A DNA stretch of 64,000 bases from JADFQT01 sp965216025 (GTDB lineage Bacteria; Chloroflexota; Dehalococcoidia; Lucifugimonadales; UBA3495), in the NCBI GenBank assembly GCA_965216025.1, contig CBDCEX010000018.1, positions 744,001 to 808,000 on the forward strand, written 5' to 3'. The notes beneath the pieces were generated by a model, which worked only from the letters and a program-made list of their open reading frames with translations, searched no databases and had not been told where the DNA came from. Within the stretch, counting starts at the first letter, position 1, and each line of letters begins with the position of its first letter. Below are positions 26,835 to 36,493 of the stretch, one piece after another. A program made the translations under genes and the position numbers.

Positions 26835-28733
26835 ATGGCTGAGTCTGCCTTCCAACATCGCCTGCGGGTCACGCCGGAGAAGCCCGGGGTCTACTTGATG
26901 AAGGACGCCGGGGACAATGTCCTTTACGTCGGAAAAGCCAGCGTCCTGCGTAATCGCCTGCGCTCCTACTTCGGTTCTCCCGCCGGGCATAGCGCGAAGA
27001 TCCGTCGCCTGGTGCCTCAGATTACCGATTTCGAGTTCATCGTCACCGACACCGAGGCCGAAGCGCTGATCCTGGAAAACACCCTGATCAAGCGATACCG
27101 CCCCCGCTACAACGCCCGCCTCAAAGACGACAAGACCTATCCCTTTTTGAAGATAGATCTTTCCGAAGAATTCCCTCGAGTTTACATAACCAGGCAAGTG
27201 TCCGATGATGGCGCCCGCTATTTCGGTCCCTTCGCCACGGCCGGCAGCGTTCGCCAAACAATGGACCTGGTCAAGAAGCTGTTCCCCTATCGCTCCTGCA
27301 CCAAGGTAATAACCGGTAGCGACCCCCGACCCTGTCTGGAATACTTTATCCACCGCTGCGTGGCTCCCTGTTCCGGATATGCCAGCTGGGAGGAATATGA
27401 CCGGGTCATCCAGCAGGTCATTTTGTTCATGGAGGGCAACACCGATGCGGTGACCCAGGAGCTGTCAAAAAAAATGGAGGAGTCCTCGGAAGGACTGGAA
27501 TTTGAGCGCGCCGCGGTGCTGCGGGACCAGATTCGCAGCATTGAGCGCGTAGCCGAAGAGCAGCGCATCAAAGTCGACTCCAATCCCATTGGCGATGCCG
27601 ACGTAATCGCCATGGCCCAGGGAACAGATGAGACCTGGGTTGAAGTGTTCTTCATCCGGCATGGCAAGCTGATCGGCCGGGACCATTTTTTTATGGAGGG
27701 CGCTCAGGATGACTCAACCAGCCTGGTGCTGGCCCAGTTCATCAAGCAGTTTTACCAGACAGCCCTGGTCATTCCCCCCAAAATTCTGCTGCAACATCCG
27801 GTGGAGGAAGGGGAGTTGATCCGGGACTGGTTGCGACAGCGGCGCGGGGGAGCGGTAAACCTGGTTTTCCCCCAAAGAGGCGCCAACCGAAAGCTACTGA
27901 ATATTGTGGTGGAGAACGCCAACCAGGGCTTGGCTCAGCACCGGGTCAAGTGGTTGAATAATCCCGATGTTATCCACCAGGCTATGGCTGAGCTGCAGGA
28001 AGAGCTGAGTTTGCCCGCCCTGCCCCTCCGCATGGAATGTTACGACATCTCCCACATTCAGGGCACCAGCCTGGTGGGCAGCATGGTGATATTTCAGGAT
28101 GGTAAGCCGAAAACCTCCCATTACCGGCGCTTCAAAATTAAGCTGGTGGAGGGGGTCGACGATTATGCTAGCATGCAAGAGATGCTCCGGCGTCGCTATC
28201 GCCGGCTGGCTAATGCCCGGGCCGAAGCGAGTGCCTTGTCAGGCCTGGCCGTAACAGACCTCGCCGTACCAAACCTCGAAGGAGATGGCCCGCAGGACGC
28301 ATGGAGCATCTTACCCGACCTGGTGATCATCGATGGTGGCAAAGGTCACCTTTCGGCAGCTTTGGAAGTGCTGTTAGAGCTGGGCCTGGATGACATACCC
28401 TTGGCCGCCCTGGCCAAGGAAAACGAGGAGCTGTTTGTCCCCCACACTCCGGAGCCCATCATCTTGCCGCGCCGTTCCCAAGGGCTGTATCTGGTTCAAC
28501 GCATCCGGGACGAGGCCCACCGGTTCGCCATCACCTATCATCGCAACCTGCGCAGCAAGGGAAGCCTGCGGTCTTCCATCGATTTGGTGACTGGCATCGG
28601 TCCAAAACGGAAACGGATGCTGCTGCGGCGATTCGGCTCGATACAAGCCATCAAGGACGCTCCGGTGGATGAAATTGCCGCGGTGCCGGGCCTCACCAGG
28701 TCCCTGGCGCTTCGCCTAAAACAAACCCTTTGA
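26835..28733 (+). CDS. uvrC: UvrABC system protein C (excinuclease subunit)
   Basis: Nucleotide excision repair endonuclease. The 632 residues show all expected parts. The N-terminal GIY-YIG domain (GVYLMKDAGDNVLYVGKA, then LRNRLRSYF) makes the 3' cut. A Cys-rich region (RPCLEYFIHRCVAPCSGY) comes next, then the UVR motif near residues 200-235. The RNase H-like C-terminal nuclease (MECYDISHIQGTSLVGSMV, later LVIIDGGKGHLSAA) makes the 5' cut, and the HhH pair (VTGIGPKRKRMLLRRFG) ends it. Confidence 0.97.
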   Translation: MAESAFQHRLRVTPEKPGVYLMKDAGDNVLYVGKASVLRNRLRSYFGSPAGHSAKIRRLVPQITDFEFIVTDTEAEALILENTLIKRYRPRYNARLKDDKTYPFLKIDLSEEFPRVYITRQVSDDGARYFGPFATAGSVRQTMDLVKKLFPYRSCTKVITGSDPRPCLEYFIHRCVAPCSGYASWEEYDRVIQQVILFMEGNTDAVTQELSKKMEESSEGLEFERAAVLRDQIRSIERVAEEQRIKVDSNPIGDADVIAMAQGTDETWVEVFFIRHGKLIGRDHFFMEGAQDDSTSLVLAQFIKQFYQTALVIPPKILLQHPVEEGELIRDWLRQRRGGAVNLVFPQRGANRKLLNIVVENANQGLAQHRVKWLNNPDVIHQAMAELQEELSLPALPLRMECYDISHIQGTSLVGSMVIFQDGKPKTSHYRRFKIKLVEGVDDYASMQEMLRRRYRRLANARAEASALSGLAVTDLAVPNLEGDGPQDAWSILPDLVIIDGGKGHLSAALEVLLELGLDDIPLAALAKENEELFVPHTPEPIILPRRSQGLYLVQRIRDEAHRFAITYHRNLRSKGSLRSSIDLVTGIGPKRKRMLLRRFGSIQAIKDAPVDEIAAVPGLTRSLALRLKQTL

Positions 28734-29053
28734 AGCGAACCCCTTGAAGCAAACCCTCTGAAGTAATCCCCCGAGGCCATCCCGTGGCTGGCGCCTCTGA
28801 CCGATCCCGGTCCGGGGTACCGGACCGGCTGTGGTCCGGCGCCGCTGCACCGAAAGGTGCTGAAAACCCGGTTAGCACCAGCCATTTTCCACGGCATTCG
28901 GGTCTGGTGGCTGGTTATAATTAGCTTGACCCGTCCCGAATCCCTCGGCATGCCCCCATACCTTTGGTAACGATCTCAATATGTCACCCCGAGCCCTTCG
29001 GAATGACACGGGTCGTTTTGATATAGATAGTTAGCCAGCCTTGCCGGATATTT
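28734..29053. other. Noncoding gap between uvrC and mgtE
   Basis: No gene seen. The first 60 bp contain imperfect direct repeats of AAGC(G/A)AACCC(C/T)TTGAAG. Around 28810-28850 there is a GC-rich self-complementary stretch built on CCGGTCCGG/CCGGACCGG that could act as a terminator for uvrC, although no clear T-run follows. Confidence 0.4.
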
Positions 29054-30057
29054 ATGGAACAAGGTCCACACATTCCCTTTATCCAGCCAGCCGACCCCCG
29101 GGAGCGGAGCCGAGGTGGCTCGGTAGACGCCCTGACCCGGGAGATGAACGAGCTCATGAAGGGGGGTGACCAGCAGCCCGCGCTCTCCTTTTTTCGCCGG
29201 ATTCACCCGGTGGATCAGAGCGAAGTTCTGGTCGAGCTTTCTCGCGAACACCGCCAAAGTTTGCTGGAAGCCTTGCCTGCGGAGAGTACCGCCGCGATTT
29301 TGGAGCATCTGGATGAGCAGGAGCTCCTGGAAGTTTGTAGGGATATCACGACACCGGGCTTGGCGACCATTCTGGACCAGACCAGTCCCGATGTGGCCGC
29401 GGATATCCTCAATGACCTGCCCACCGAGACCTCCCGGGAGATTCTGGGCAGCATGCGGGACCCCAGGGAAATAGTCCCGCTACTGCAACACCGCCACGAC
29501 TCGGCGGGCGGTTTGATGACGCCGGACTACCCGGTGGTGCTGGTAGGAACCACCGCCGCCAACGCGCTGGATCGCCTGCGGCTGCTGGGTCCTGCAGCCG
29601 AGGATATTAGCGCGGTCTTGGTGGTGGATGGCGAAGATAAGCTGATGGGCACTCTGAGCATTACCCGACTGGCTTTGGCCCGGCCGAACCGGGTGGTTGG
29701 GGAGCTAACCGACCATGACTTTATCGCGGTTCGTCCCGAGACCGACCAGGAGGAATCTGCCCGGCTGATGGAGCGGTATAACCTGAATCAATTGCCGGTG
29801 GTTAACGAGGAAGATCAGCTGATGGGGGTCATCTTGGCTGAGGATATGGTCGACGTGGTGGAGCGGGAGGCCACGGAAGACATGTATCGAATGGCCGGAA
29901 TGCCCGGCGATAGGGTTTTCGGGCCGCTGATCGCCTCCCTACGTCACCGGGTCCCCTGGCTTTATATTAACCTGGCCACCGCCTTTCTGGCCGCCCTAAA
30001 CCAAAGCTAAGGTGAAACCTACATAAAGCGAACCCGAAGAGGAGTTGCGATATTCTG

Positions 30058-30743
30058 GTGTGCCAGGCATGTTGTGCATCTTGGAGGTGAAAGTCCTCTG
30101 CGGGCCGTGATGACCGGAACCGCTAGCCTAAGCAAGGGTTTCCACCGTGAGGTGGAATCTGAAGGAAGCTGATGGCAAAACTCGGACCCGACGAACAGGA
30201 ATCGGATACAAGGCCGGTGCAGTGGGGTAACCCGGCCATGGACGGGGAGGCCCGGTAGTCATCCGGACATGTGCGTTGGTAAATCCGGCGGGGACCGAGG
30301 GAAGGATGCATAGCTTACCCTGGGAGATCTCTGGGGCTGTCCCGATGGAATCGGGACTACCGCACCGGCAACGGTGGGGGAAGGCTCCGGAGAAGTCAGC
30401 CGAGGCCATAGTAGTCCTTCCCGCACGGGAAGGATGAAGGGCCGAATCCTCTACTGCAAGGAGCCAGTCAAGAGGACTCGATGGGCGTAGAGCGGCAGCA
30501 AGGCACGGCCTAACAACTCTCCCTTCTTGAATGGAGGAAGGAGACCGTGCGCCCCGGCGTCCCTGGTGAAGGCGGAACCGGAACTGGGGTGAGCGAGGAG
30601 CAGCCAGCGACCACGGTGTCTGAACGGAAACGAGCCTTGACGGGTGGTAGCACCTGTTGAAACAGTAGAGGAAACCGCCGGATACGCTGAGTACGTCCGG
30701 TGGTGTGGGAGGACGGGGGCCACGAGGCCCCCTCCTACCCGAT
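30058..30743 (+). other. ORF-less group II intron inside IS630
   Basis: The inserted sequence starts GTGTG, the group II 5' consensus. A domain V hairpin can be drawn at 30674-30704: ACCGCCGGA pairs with TCCGGTGGT across TAC/GTA and a CG bulge. Domain VI follows: GGGAGG (30707-30712) pairs with CCT and CCC around a single bulged A at 30737, the expected branch point 6 nt before the 3' end, ...CCCGAT. The exon junction is ATTCTG/TAAAAG, which is continuous in copies 1 and 3. No reverse transcriptase is encoded, so splicing or mobility would need a protein made elsewhere. Confidence 0.9.
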
Positions 30744-30762
30744 TAAAAGAAGTCGAGTGGCG

Positions 30763-31035
30763 GTGGTGGAAGGGATGACAGACATAGTGCAACTCCTGGA
30801 ACGGTGGCAACTGGATGTAGGCGACTTACGGGAAAGGATGTATCGGGCGCCAACACCTCGGGAGCGAGAAAGGTGGCATGGGCTATGGTTGTTGGCCCAA
30901 GGGTGGTCGGCCACTCAAGTGGCTGAGGCTTTGGAGAGAGAGCCTCATACCATCGGAAACTGGCTGGACAACTTTCGCCAAGGCGGGGCCCAAGGTTTGG
31001 TCTTTGAGCAGACTGGGGGTTCCCCCCCGTCTTGA
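30763..31035 (+). CDS. IS630 transposase N-terminal frame, copy 2
   Basis: Ninety residues, nearly the same as the copy 1 frame, with the helix-turn-helix region intact. Differences are a few substitutions (TDIVQLLERWQLDVGD instead of KEIVQLMEEWQLNVGD; SATQVAEALERE). It ends in TGA just after the same C7 run. The group II intron lies in its upstream leader. Confidence 0.87.
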   Translation: MVEGMTDIVQLLERWQLDVGDLRERMYRAPTPRERERWHGLWLLAQGWSATQVAEALEREPHTIGNWLDNFRQGGAQGLVFEQTGGSPPS

Positions 31036-31916
31036 ACTGGGGTCAACAGAACCAACTGAAGTCTGCGGTGCAAAATCCGCCTGGGGAGGCGGGGATTGAA
31101 TTGTCCAACTGGAACTGGAAAGTAGTAAGGCAATTTCTCAAGCAGAGCTTTGACCTGGGGCTGAGTCGGAGCAGTTGCTTGAACTACCTCCATCGGTTGG
31201 GCTTCGTGCTGAAGCGACCCAAGAAACGCCTCCTGAAAGCCAAGGATGAAGAACGGAAAGCCTTCGTCCTCCAGTACAGCCAAATCCGAGAGGAGGCCCA
31301 AGAGAGTGGAGCCAAGATCTTCTTCGTGGATGAAGCCCACTTTCGGGCCGATGCCGACCTGCGAGGCAAATGGGTACTCAAGGGAGAGGCAGCGCTGGTG
31401 GACTCCACCAGTCCTCGGTGGGGAGAGAAGGCCTGCTACTACTCGGGAGTTTGCTTGGAGGCTGGGGAGGTGGAAGCCATGGAAATAGCCGGCAACAGCA
31501 ATGCCGAGACCTCCACCGCCTTTTTACGGCAGCTAAGAGAAAAACATCCTGGACCTCTGGTAGTAATCTGGGACAATGGACCAGCCCACCGAGGAGCAGC
31601 GATTCGCAGCTATTTGACCACTCCTGACTTGCATCTGCGGTTGGTGGCCTTACCGGCCTACAGCCCAGACTTCAATGCCGACGAAGCCGTCTGGGACTGG
31701 GCCAGAGAAGAGGTCACGGCCAACGAATGCCTGGGAACAAAAGCCAAAGTCCAAGAGAAGATGAATCAATTCTTCGGCGGGCTAATTCATCGTAAGGATG
31801 AAGTGAAACATCGCTGCCGAACCCGGTTACAGGCCCGAGCCGATGCTTTGATCTTTACACCTGCCGTGCCTTTGCCATCACTGCCCAATGTAGTTCCCAC
31901 CTTGGCTTTGGTTTAG
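31032..31916 (+). CDS. IS630 transposase DDE frame, copy 2
   Basis: A 294-codon frame with all catalytic regions present (FFVDEAHFRAD, IWDNGPAHRG, NADEAVWDW). It differs from copy 1 by a scattering of substitutions, so the copies are not very recent duplicates. With its HTH frame it could give an active transposase through -1 frameshifting. Confidence 0.9.
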   Translation: MNWGQQNQLKSAVQNPPGEAGIELSNWNWKVVRQFLKQSFDLGLSRSSCLNYLHRLGFVLKRPKKRLLKAKDEERKAFVLQYSQIREEAQESGAKIFFVDEAHFRADADLRGKWVLKGEAALVDSTSPRWGEKACYYSGVCLEAGEVEAMEIAGNSNAETSTAFLRQLREKHPGPLVVIWDNGPAHRGAAIRSYLTTPDLHLRLVALPAYSPDFNADEAVWDWAREEVTANECLGTKAKVQEKMNQFFGGLIHRKDEVKHRCRTRLQARADALIFTPAVPLPSLPNVVPTLALV

Positions 31917-32473
31917 TCATCAGCCAGTTTGAGTCCACCATAACCAGCGTGGTGGCCCTGGCGGCTTTCCTGCCGGTGGTGGCCGGACAGGGAGGCATTG
32001 GCGGCACCCAAACCGTCACCCTGGTGGTACGCAGCATGGCTCTGGGAGAAGTACCAAGCCGGGTCGGGTTTCGTCTGCTGGTTCGGGAGCTGGCCTTGGG
32101 GGTGGTAAACGGCATCCTGCTGGGCCTGGTGGTGGGGGTTGTGGCCTTTGCCTGGAAGGGCAACGCCATGTTGGGATTTGTGCTTGGTTTTGCCATGATG
32201 GGCAACATGGTGGTAGGCGCCTTGGCGGGGGCCGGCGTGCCCCTGTTGTTGCGCCGCCTAAAGATGGATCCGGCAGTCTCCTCGGCTGTATTCGTAACAA
32301 CCTTCACCGACGTTCTGGGCTTTCTGATGTTCTTGGGTCTGGCTGCCCATTTTATTGTATGATCTTGCCGGAGCAGGCAGGCTAATCATTCGCCCGCGTC
32401 GGTCCGTATTGCCTGGGGCTACCCGGTGGAGTACCATACCACCACTCCGATCTGAAGAGCGCCAGCTCCCGCC

Positions 32474-33172
32474 ATGATTAAAGTATCTATTACATTACCC
32501 AATAGCGTGCAGATTACCCTGGAATCGGATTCAGAAATCGTGCATGAGATTTTGGAAACGGTCTTGAAGGACTTGCCCAAAGAGTTGCTGTCCGGCGGCC
32601 CGCCGGTTTTGGGTGGACCGAGTTTGAATGAATCGGATCAGTTAAATATTTCCCAGATAAGCGATGTATTGTCCAGGCTTCAAGTCCTCTTGCCGGACCA
32701 GAATGCGGTGCAGTCATCCCTACCCGAAGGGGTGGCCCCGACTAACGGAGCCGCCAACCTACCGTCTGTACCAGGAAACCCCACGCCGGTACCGGCAAAT
32801 CCAACAGAAGATAACGTCTCATCGGCCGCGCCTGAGAACTCTTCTTACCACCAAGAGGCTGTTAGCGGCCTCCCCGCCGAGGCGAGCAAAGACTCCTTTA
32901 TCCAGTTTTGCCGTTCGCTCAACCCCTTGGGCGACATGAGAAAGGTAGTGGTGGCTGCCGAGGGGGCCGAACAATTTCTCCGGGCCGATGGTGTGGATGC
33001 GGAGGAGCTCTCCCGCTTGTTTGAGTTGGCCGGTTGGACCCAGCCGCATAGCTTCAACCAAACCTTGCGTAACGCCGCCCGCAGCAAGTTTCGCTGGATA
33101 GAGCGGATGCCGGGTCGGAACGGCCGCTATGGGGTGACGGATAGGGGTAAGGAAATCGCCCGGCAGGGATAG
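32474..33172 (+). CDS. Protein of unknown function with C-terminal winged-helix-like domain
   Basis: A 232-residue protein in three parts: a small N-terminal alpha/beta domain (about 1-70, starting IKVSITLPNSVQITLES), a Pro/Asn/Ser-rich flexible linker (about 75-135), and a C-terminal helical domain (about 138-232). The last ends in FRWIERMPGRNGRYGVTDRGKEIA, which looks like the wing and final helix of a winged-helix domain. The name of the family is not known to me. A DNA- or protein-binding role is possible but unproven. The ATG at 32474 has no strong ribosome site. Confidence 0.6.
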   Translation: MIKVSITLPNSVQITLESDSEIVHEILETVLKDLPKELLSGGPPVLGGPSLNESDQLNISQISDVLSRLQVLLPDQNAVQSSLPEGVAPTNGAANLPSVPGNPTPVPANPTEDNVSSAAPENSSYHQEAVSGLPAEASKDSFIQFCRSLNPLGDMRKVVVAAEGAEQFLRADGVDAEELSRLFELAGWTQPHSFNQTLRNAARSKFRWIERMPGRNGRYGVTDRGKEIARQG

Positions 33173-33322
33173 CGGCTTGCCTAATGTCCCCCTTCTTCAC
33201 AGCTCCTAGTTGCGGACGCCCCTCCCTGGTACTATCCTAAGCACCATTGGAGGACAGTTGGCCGGGCCGCTGAGGCCGCTTTGCCGATTGCTCCAGTTAC
33301 TAAGGACTAGGAGGAGCGCATC

Positions 33323-34735
33323 ATGAAGATGTACATCAACGGCGAGTGGGTGGACCGGGCCAATACCATGCCGGTTTTCAATCCCTTTGACCAATCGATC
33401 ATCGACACCGTGCCCCGCGCCACGGTTGCCGACGTGGACCTGGCTATTGCCAGTGCGGTTCGAGGGGCCAAGGTCATGGCCAAGCTGCCGTCCTACGAGC
33501 GCTACGCCATACTCAACCGTGCGGCGCAATTGATGACCGAGCGCATGGAAGACCTGGGCCAGACCATCACCAGGGAAGAGGGCAAGGTCATTGCAGAGGG
33601 TCGTGGCGAGGCTGGCCGGGCGATCCAGACCATCACGCTATCCTCGGAAGAGGCCAAGCGTCTCCACGGTGAGACGGTCCCGCTGGACGGCGCCCCCGGC
33701 GTTACCAGCCAGTTCGGTTTCACCATCCGCGTTCCGGTCGGGGTGGTGGCGGCGATTGCGCCCTTCAACTTTCCCCTGAACCTAGTCTGTCACAAAGTGG
33801 GTCCGGCCCTGGCCGCCGGCAACGCAGTGGTTCTCAAACCCGCCGGGGACACCCCCCTCTCGGCCTTGAAGTTTACGGAGATTCTGCTGGAAGCGGGTCT
33901 CCCCCCGGAGGCGATACAGTGCGTGACCGGCTCCGGCGCGGAAATCGGTGATGCTATCACCGGCGACCCCCGGGTCCGGAAGATAACCTTCACCGGCAGC
34001 ATGGAGGTGGGCGACCGCATCTGCCGCAACGCGGGCATCAAAAAGGTGACCATGGAGTTGGGCTCCAACAGTCCCCTCATCGTGATGTCTGACGCCGACC
34101 TGGAAAAGGTTGCCGCCGCCACCGTGGCCGGTGGATTCGCCAACGCCGGTCAGGTTTGCATCTCCACCCAGCGCGTGTTCGCCGACCGCAGCATCTACGC
34201 CGACTTCCTGGATGCGCTGGTGGCGCCGACCGAAGCCTTCATTACCGGCAATCCGACAGATGAGTCAATTCGGATGGGCCCAATGATTCGGGAATCGGAC
34301 GCCGCCCGGGTTCACGACTGGATCGCGGAGGCGGTGGACCAGGGCGCCCGAGTAGTGGCCGGTGGAGACCGGGAGGGCACTCTCCACGCACCCACGGTTA
34401 TCGCCGATGCCAAGCCGGACATGCGAATTTCCAGGGAGGAGCTTTTCGGCCCGGCGGTGGCGGTCAGCGCCTTTGACGACATCGACCAGGCCATCGCCAT
34501 GGCTAACGACAGCCGGTTCGGCTTGTCGGCGGGCATATTCACCCAGAACGTGGATTGGGCCATGCGCTTCGCCCGAGAGGTGGATTCGGGCAACCTGCAC
34601 ATCAACTCCTCGCCGCAATGGCGCGCCGACCTCATGCCCTATGGCGGTCTCAAGGACAGTGGAATGGGCAAGGAAGGCCCCGGCTACGCCGTCCACGAGA
34701 TGACCGAGCTGAAGATGGTGGTTTTTCATTTGTAG
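33323..34735 (+). CDS. NAD(P)-dependent aldehyde dehydrogenase
   Basis: A 470-residue ALDH superfamily enzyme. Seen: APFNFPLNL and KPAGDTPLSA of the cofactor fold, FTGSMEVGDRI, the catalytic glutamate in MELGSNSPLIV, and the nucleophile cysteine in NAGQVCISTQR. The C-terminus ends with GGLKDSGMGKEGPGYAVHEMTE, as in lactaldehyde/succinate-semialdehyde or phosphonoacetaldehyde types. Substrate is not determined. AGGAG precedes the ATG. It stands alone, followed by a palindromic repeat. Confidence 0.92.
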   Translation: MKMYINGEWVDRANTMPVFNPFDQSIIDTVPRATVADVDLAIASAVRGAKVMAKLPSYERYAILNRAAQLMTERMEDLGQTITREEGKVIAEGRGEAGRAIQTITLSSEEAKRLHGETVPLDGAPGVTSQFGFTIRVPVGVVAAIAPFNFPLNLVCHKVGPALAAGNAVVLKPAGDTPLSALKFTEILLEAGLPPEAIQCVTGSGAEIGDAITGDPRVRKITFTGSMEVGDRICRNAGIKKVTMELGSNSPLIVMSDADLEKVAAATVAGGFANAGQVCISTQRVFADRSIYADFLDALVAPTEAFITGNPTDESIRMGPMIRESDAARVHDWIAEAVDQGARVVAGGDREGTLHAPTVIADAKPDMRISREELFGPAVAVSAFDDIDQAIAMANDSRFGLSAGIFTQNVDWAMRFAREVDSGNLHINSSPQWRADLMPYGGLKDSGMGKEGPGYAVHEMTELKMVVFHL

Positions 34736-34754
34736 GGTGTTTAGAGCCAAGTAA

Positions 34755-34790
34755 CCTCTCTCCCTTTACAAGGGGGAGACTGAGAGGGGG
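34755..34790. repeat. Intergenic palindromic repeat
   Basis: CCTCTCTCCCTTTACAAGGG followed by GGAGACTGAGAGGGGG: an inverted pair with a TTTACA loop, placed 20 nt after the aldehyde dehydrogenase stop. Same loose family as 1628-1698, and possibly the terminator of that gene in RNA form. Confidence 0.6.
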
Positions 34791-34943
34791 TTTGTGGCGG
34801 AGGCAGACCAACAAGCACCCGCCGCTTGCGGGGGCTGGCCCATGTTTAGATTAAGCCGATTTTCTGCTAGGCTTTTTTGCAGCAGGTATTTGGCGGAAGG
34901 TATATTGTTCAGGTTATCCCCAATCGTAAGGAATTGTAACTAG

Positions 34944-35690
34944 ATGGAAATCATAACCCAGCCGCCCAGCCGGGCGTTGGTGATAGCGCCCCATCCCGAC
35001 GATGCCGAGGGTGGCTGCGGCGCCACCATGGCCAAGTGGGTCAAGGAGGCCGGCACGGAAATTGTGGTGGTCATGTGCACCAATGGCGACAAGGGCACCG
35101 CAGACCGGGAAATGACGCCGGAGCAACTGGCTGCCACCCGCCAGCAGGAGCAGCGGGACGCCTCCAGCGTTCTGGGAGTGCAGGGAGTGGTCTTTTTGGC
35201 TTATCCCGATGGCACTCTGGAGGATAGTCACCGATTCCGCGGCCAGGTGGTCCGGGAAATTCGCCGGCACCGGCCCGAGATCATCTTCTGCATCGACCCC
35301 TACCGGAGCGTTAGTCATACCCATCGGGACCATCGCATGAGCGGGCAGGTGGCCCTGGACGCCGCTTACTCCTACGCCTGGAGCCACCTGCATTTCCCCG
35401 AGCACATCAAGGAAGAGGGCTTAGCGCCTCATCGGGTGCGGGAGGCTTATTTGTGGAGCAGCGAAAGCCCTGATGTGTTCGTTAACGTGGAAGATTACCT
35501 GGAAGTGAAGGCCGAATCCCTGAGTGCCCATGTCAGCCAGATGCGCCGCCGCACTCCCCAAGAGCGGTTGGAGCGAATCCAACGGGGGGCCGCCGAACAC
35601 GGAGAGACCGTGGGACTGGCTTACGCCGAAGCCTTTCGGCGCATCCGATTCGACCTGGGCAGCATGGCCTGGCTGTACCTGCACTCCTGA
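34944..35690 (+). CDS. PIG-L (LmbE-like) deacetylase
   Basis: A 248-residue zinc-dependent deacetylase of the LmbE/MshB/BshB family. The zinc site is APHPDDAEGGCG near residues 14-25 (His and Asp ligands). The second part, VSHTHRDHRMSGQVALDAAY near 117-136, supplies the third ligand. Members remove N-acetyl groups from GlcNAc-type conjugates, including thiol cofactors; the substrate here is unknown. No clear partner genes are beside it. Confidence 0.9.
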   Translation: MEIITQPPSRALVIAPHPDDAEGGCGATMAKWVKEAGTEIVVVMCTNGDKGTADREMTPEQLAATRQQEQRDASSVLGVQGVVFLAYPDGTLEDSHRFRGQVVREIRRHRPEIIFCIDPYRSVSHTHRDHRMSGQVALDAAYSYAWSHLHFPEHIKEEGLAPHRVREAYLWSSESPDVFVNVEDYLEVKAESLSAHVSQMRRRTPQERLERIQRGAAEHGETVGLAYAEAFRRIRFDLGSMAWLYLHS

Positions 35691-35955
35691 CCCAGCCCTC
35701 CTGCTTCAGCCCACAGGGGGCGCTCTTCCCGGGCCCGGTTAAGCCCGGTCGATTAAACCGGGCTACTATTCAATCCGCAATAGCCGCAATAACCCCATCG
35801 GCGCCGGCCAACTCCCCCAAGAGAAACGCTGTGCCGGACTCCCAAGGGGAACCTGGGGTGGAAAAACCCCTGGGAAACACCCCCGATTGCGTCTGGATTC
35901 TCCATGGGCAGCCCGGGATACAATCTTGGTGTTCCATCCCTCTGGAGGCGGCCTG

Positions 35956-36483
35956 ATGACATCTTTGGTTCTGGCGCTGGGCCGACTGGCCCTTGCCGCC
36001 GGACTGATACTCTTGGCAATTTTCCTTTGGTTCTGGCTTTCGGCCCAGCCTGCGACAGCTGGGTCCCAGTTTAGCGGGGACGTGGAAGGCTGGGAATTTT
36101 GTACCCAGTCCGTCTGTGGGGCCGCCTATTTCCTCGGACTGTTCCACGGGCGAGGCAATGAAGCACCCGACTCCGATGGTGTCTGGCAATTGTCGGTCCG
36201 CCATGAGGAGCTTCCCGAGCCCCAACAATCGGCAGTCATCACTGGTGGCGATTGGCGGCTCCGGGTGGGCTGGCGAACTCAGCTCCAAGGCGAAGTTGAC
36301 GAAGGGACCCTATACAACAACGGGGACGAAACCTTCCTGGTCAACGTTAAATTAGCCCGGGCCGGCGAAGAAGCAATCGGGTTCTTTGGATTGCTCGACC
36401 ATAGCGGTCTGCCCCCTAGTGTCAGAGGCTGTATTCTACAAGCGGAACCTTCAGACCCGCCCACAATCGCTCCCTGTGGGTGA
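35956..36483 (+). CDS. Membrane-anchored or secreted protein of unknown function
   Basis: About 175 residues. Residues 5-35 form one hydrophobic helix (LGRLALAAGLILLAIFLWFW) that could be a signal anchor. The rest is a beta-rich domain with four cysteines (two in the short segment FCTQSVC, two near the C-terminus), which could form disulfides outside the cell. GGAGG lies 8 nt before the ATG at 35956. I do not recognise a family. Confidence 0.6.
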   Translation: MTSLVLALGRLALAAGLILLAIFLWFWLSAQPATAGSQFSGDVEGWEFCTQSVCGAAYFLGLFHGRGNEAPDSDGVWQLSVRHEELPEPQQSAVITGGDWRLRVGWRTQLQGEVDEGTLYNNGDETFLVNVKLARAGEEAIGFFGLLDHSGLPPSVRGCILQAEPSDPPTIAPCG

Positions 36484-36493
36484 CTCGGCTAAG

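Larger units (their letters stand above)
29999..31913 (+). mobile_element. IS630-family insertion sequence, copy 2, carrying a group II intron
   Basis: The ends match copy 1, with the TA duplication at 29997-29998 and 31914-31915 and CTAG as the restored target. Length is 1915 bp, exactly 1229 bp (the length of copy 1) plus the 686-bp intron at 30058-30743. Both transposase frames are open. Confidence 0.95.
29054..32362 (+). pseudogene. mgtE: Magnesium transporter MgtE, interrupted by IS630
   Basis: The first part (29054-29998) encodes the cytoplasmic N domain of superhelical repeats (LLEALPAESTAAILEHLD and following), the paired CBS domains (about residues 140-265) and the start of the membrane domain. 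The rest (31916-32362) encodes the remaining membrane helices, with AGQGGIGGTQTVTL and the closing FTDVLGFLMFLGLA. Removing the IS630 and one TA joins FLAAL to VISQFESTITSVV in frame, giving a normal MgtE of about 450 residues. As it stands, the transporter is truncated after its first membrane segment. Confidence 0.95.
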
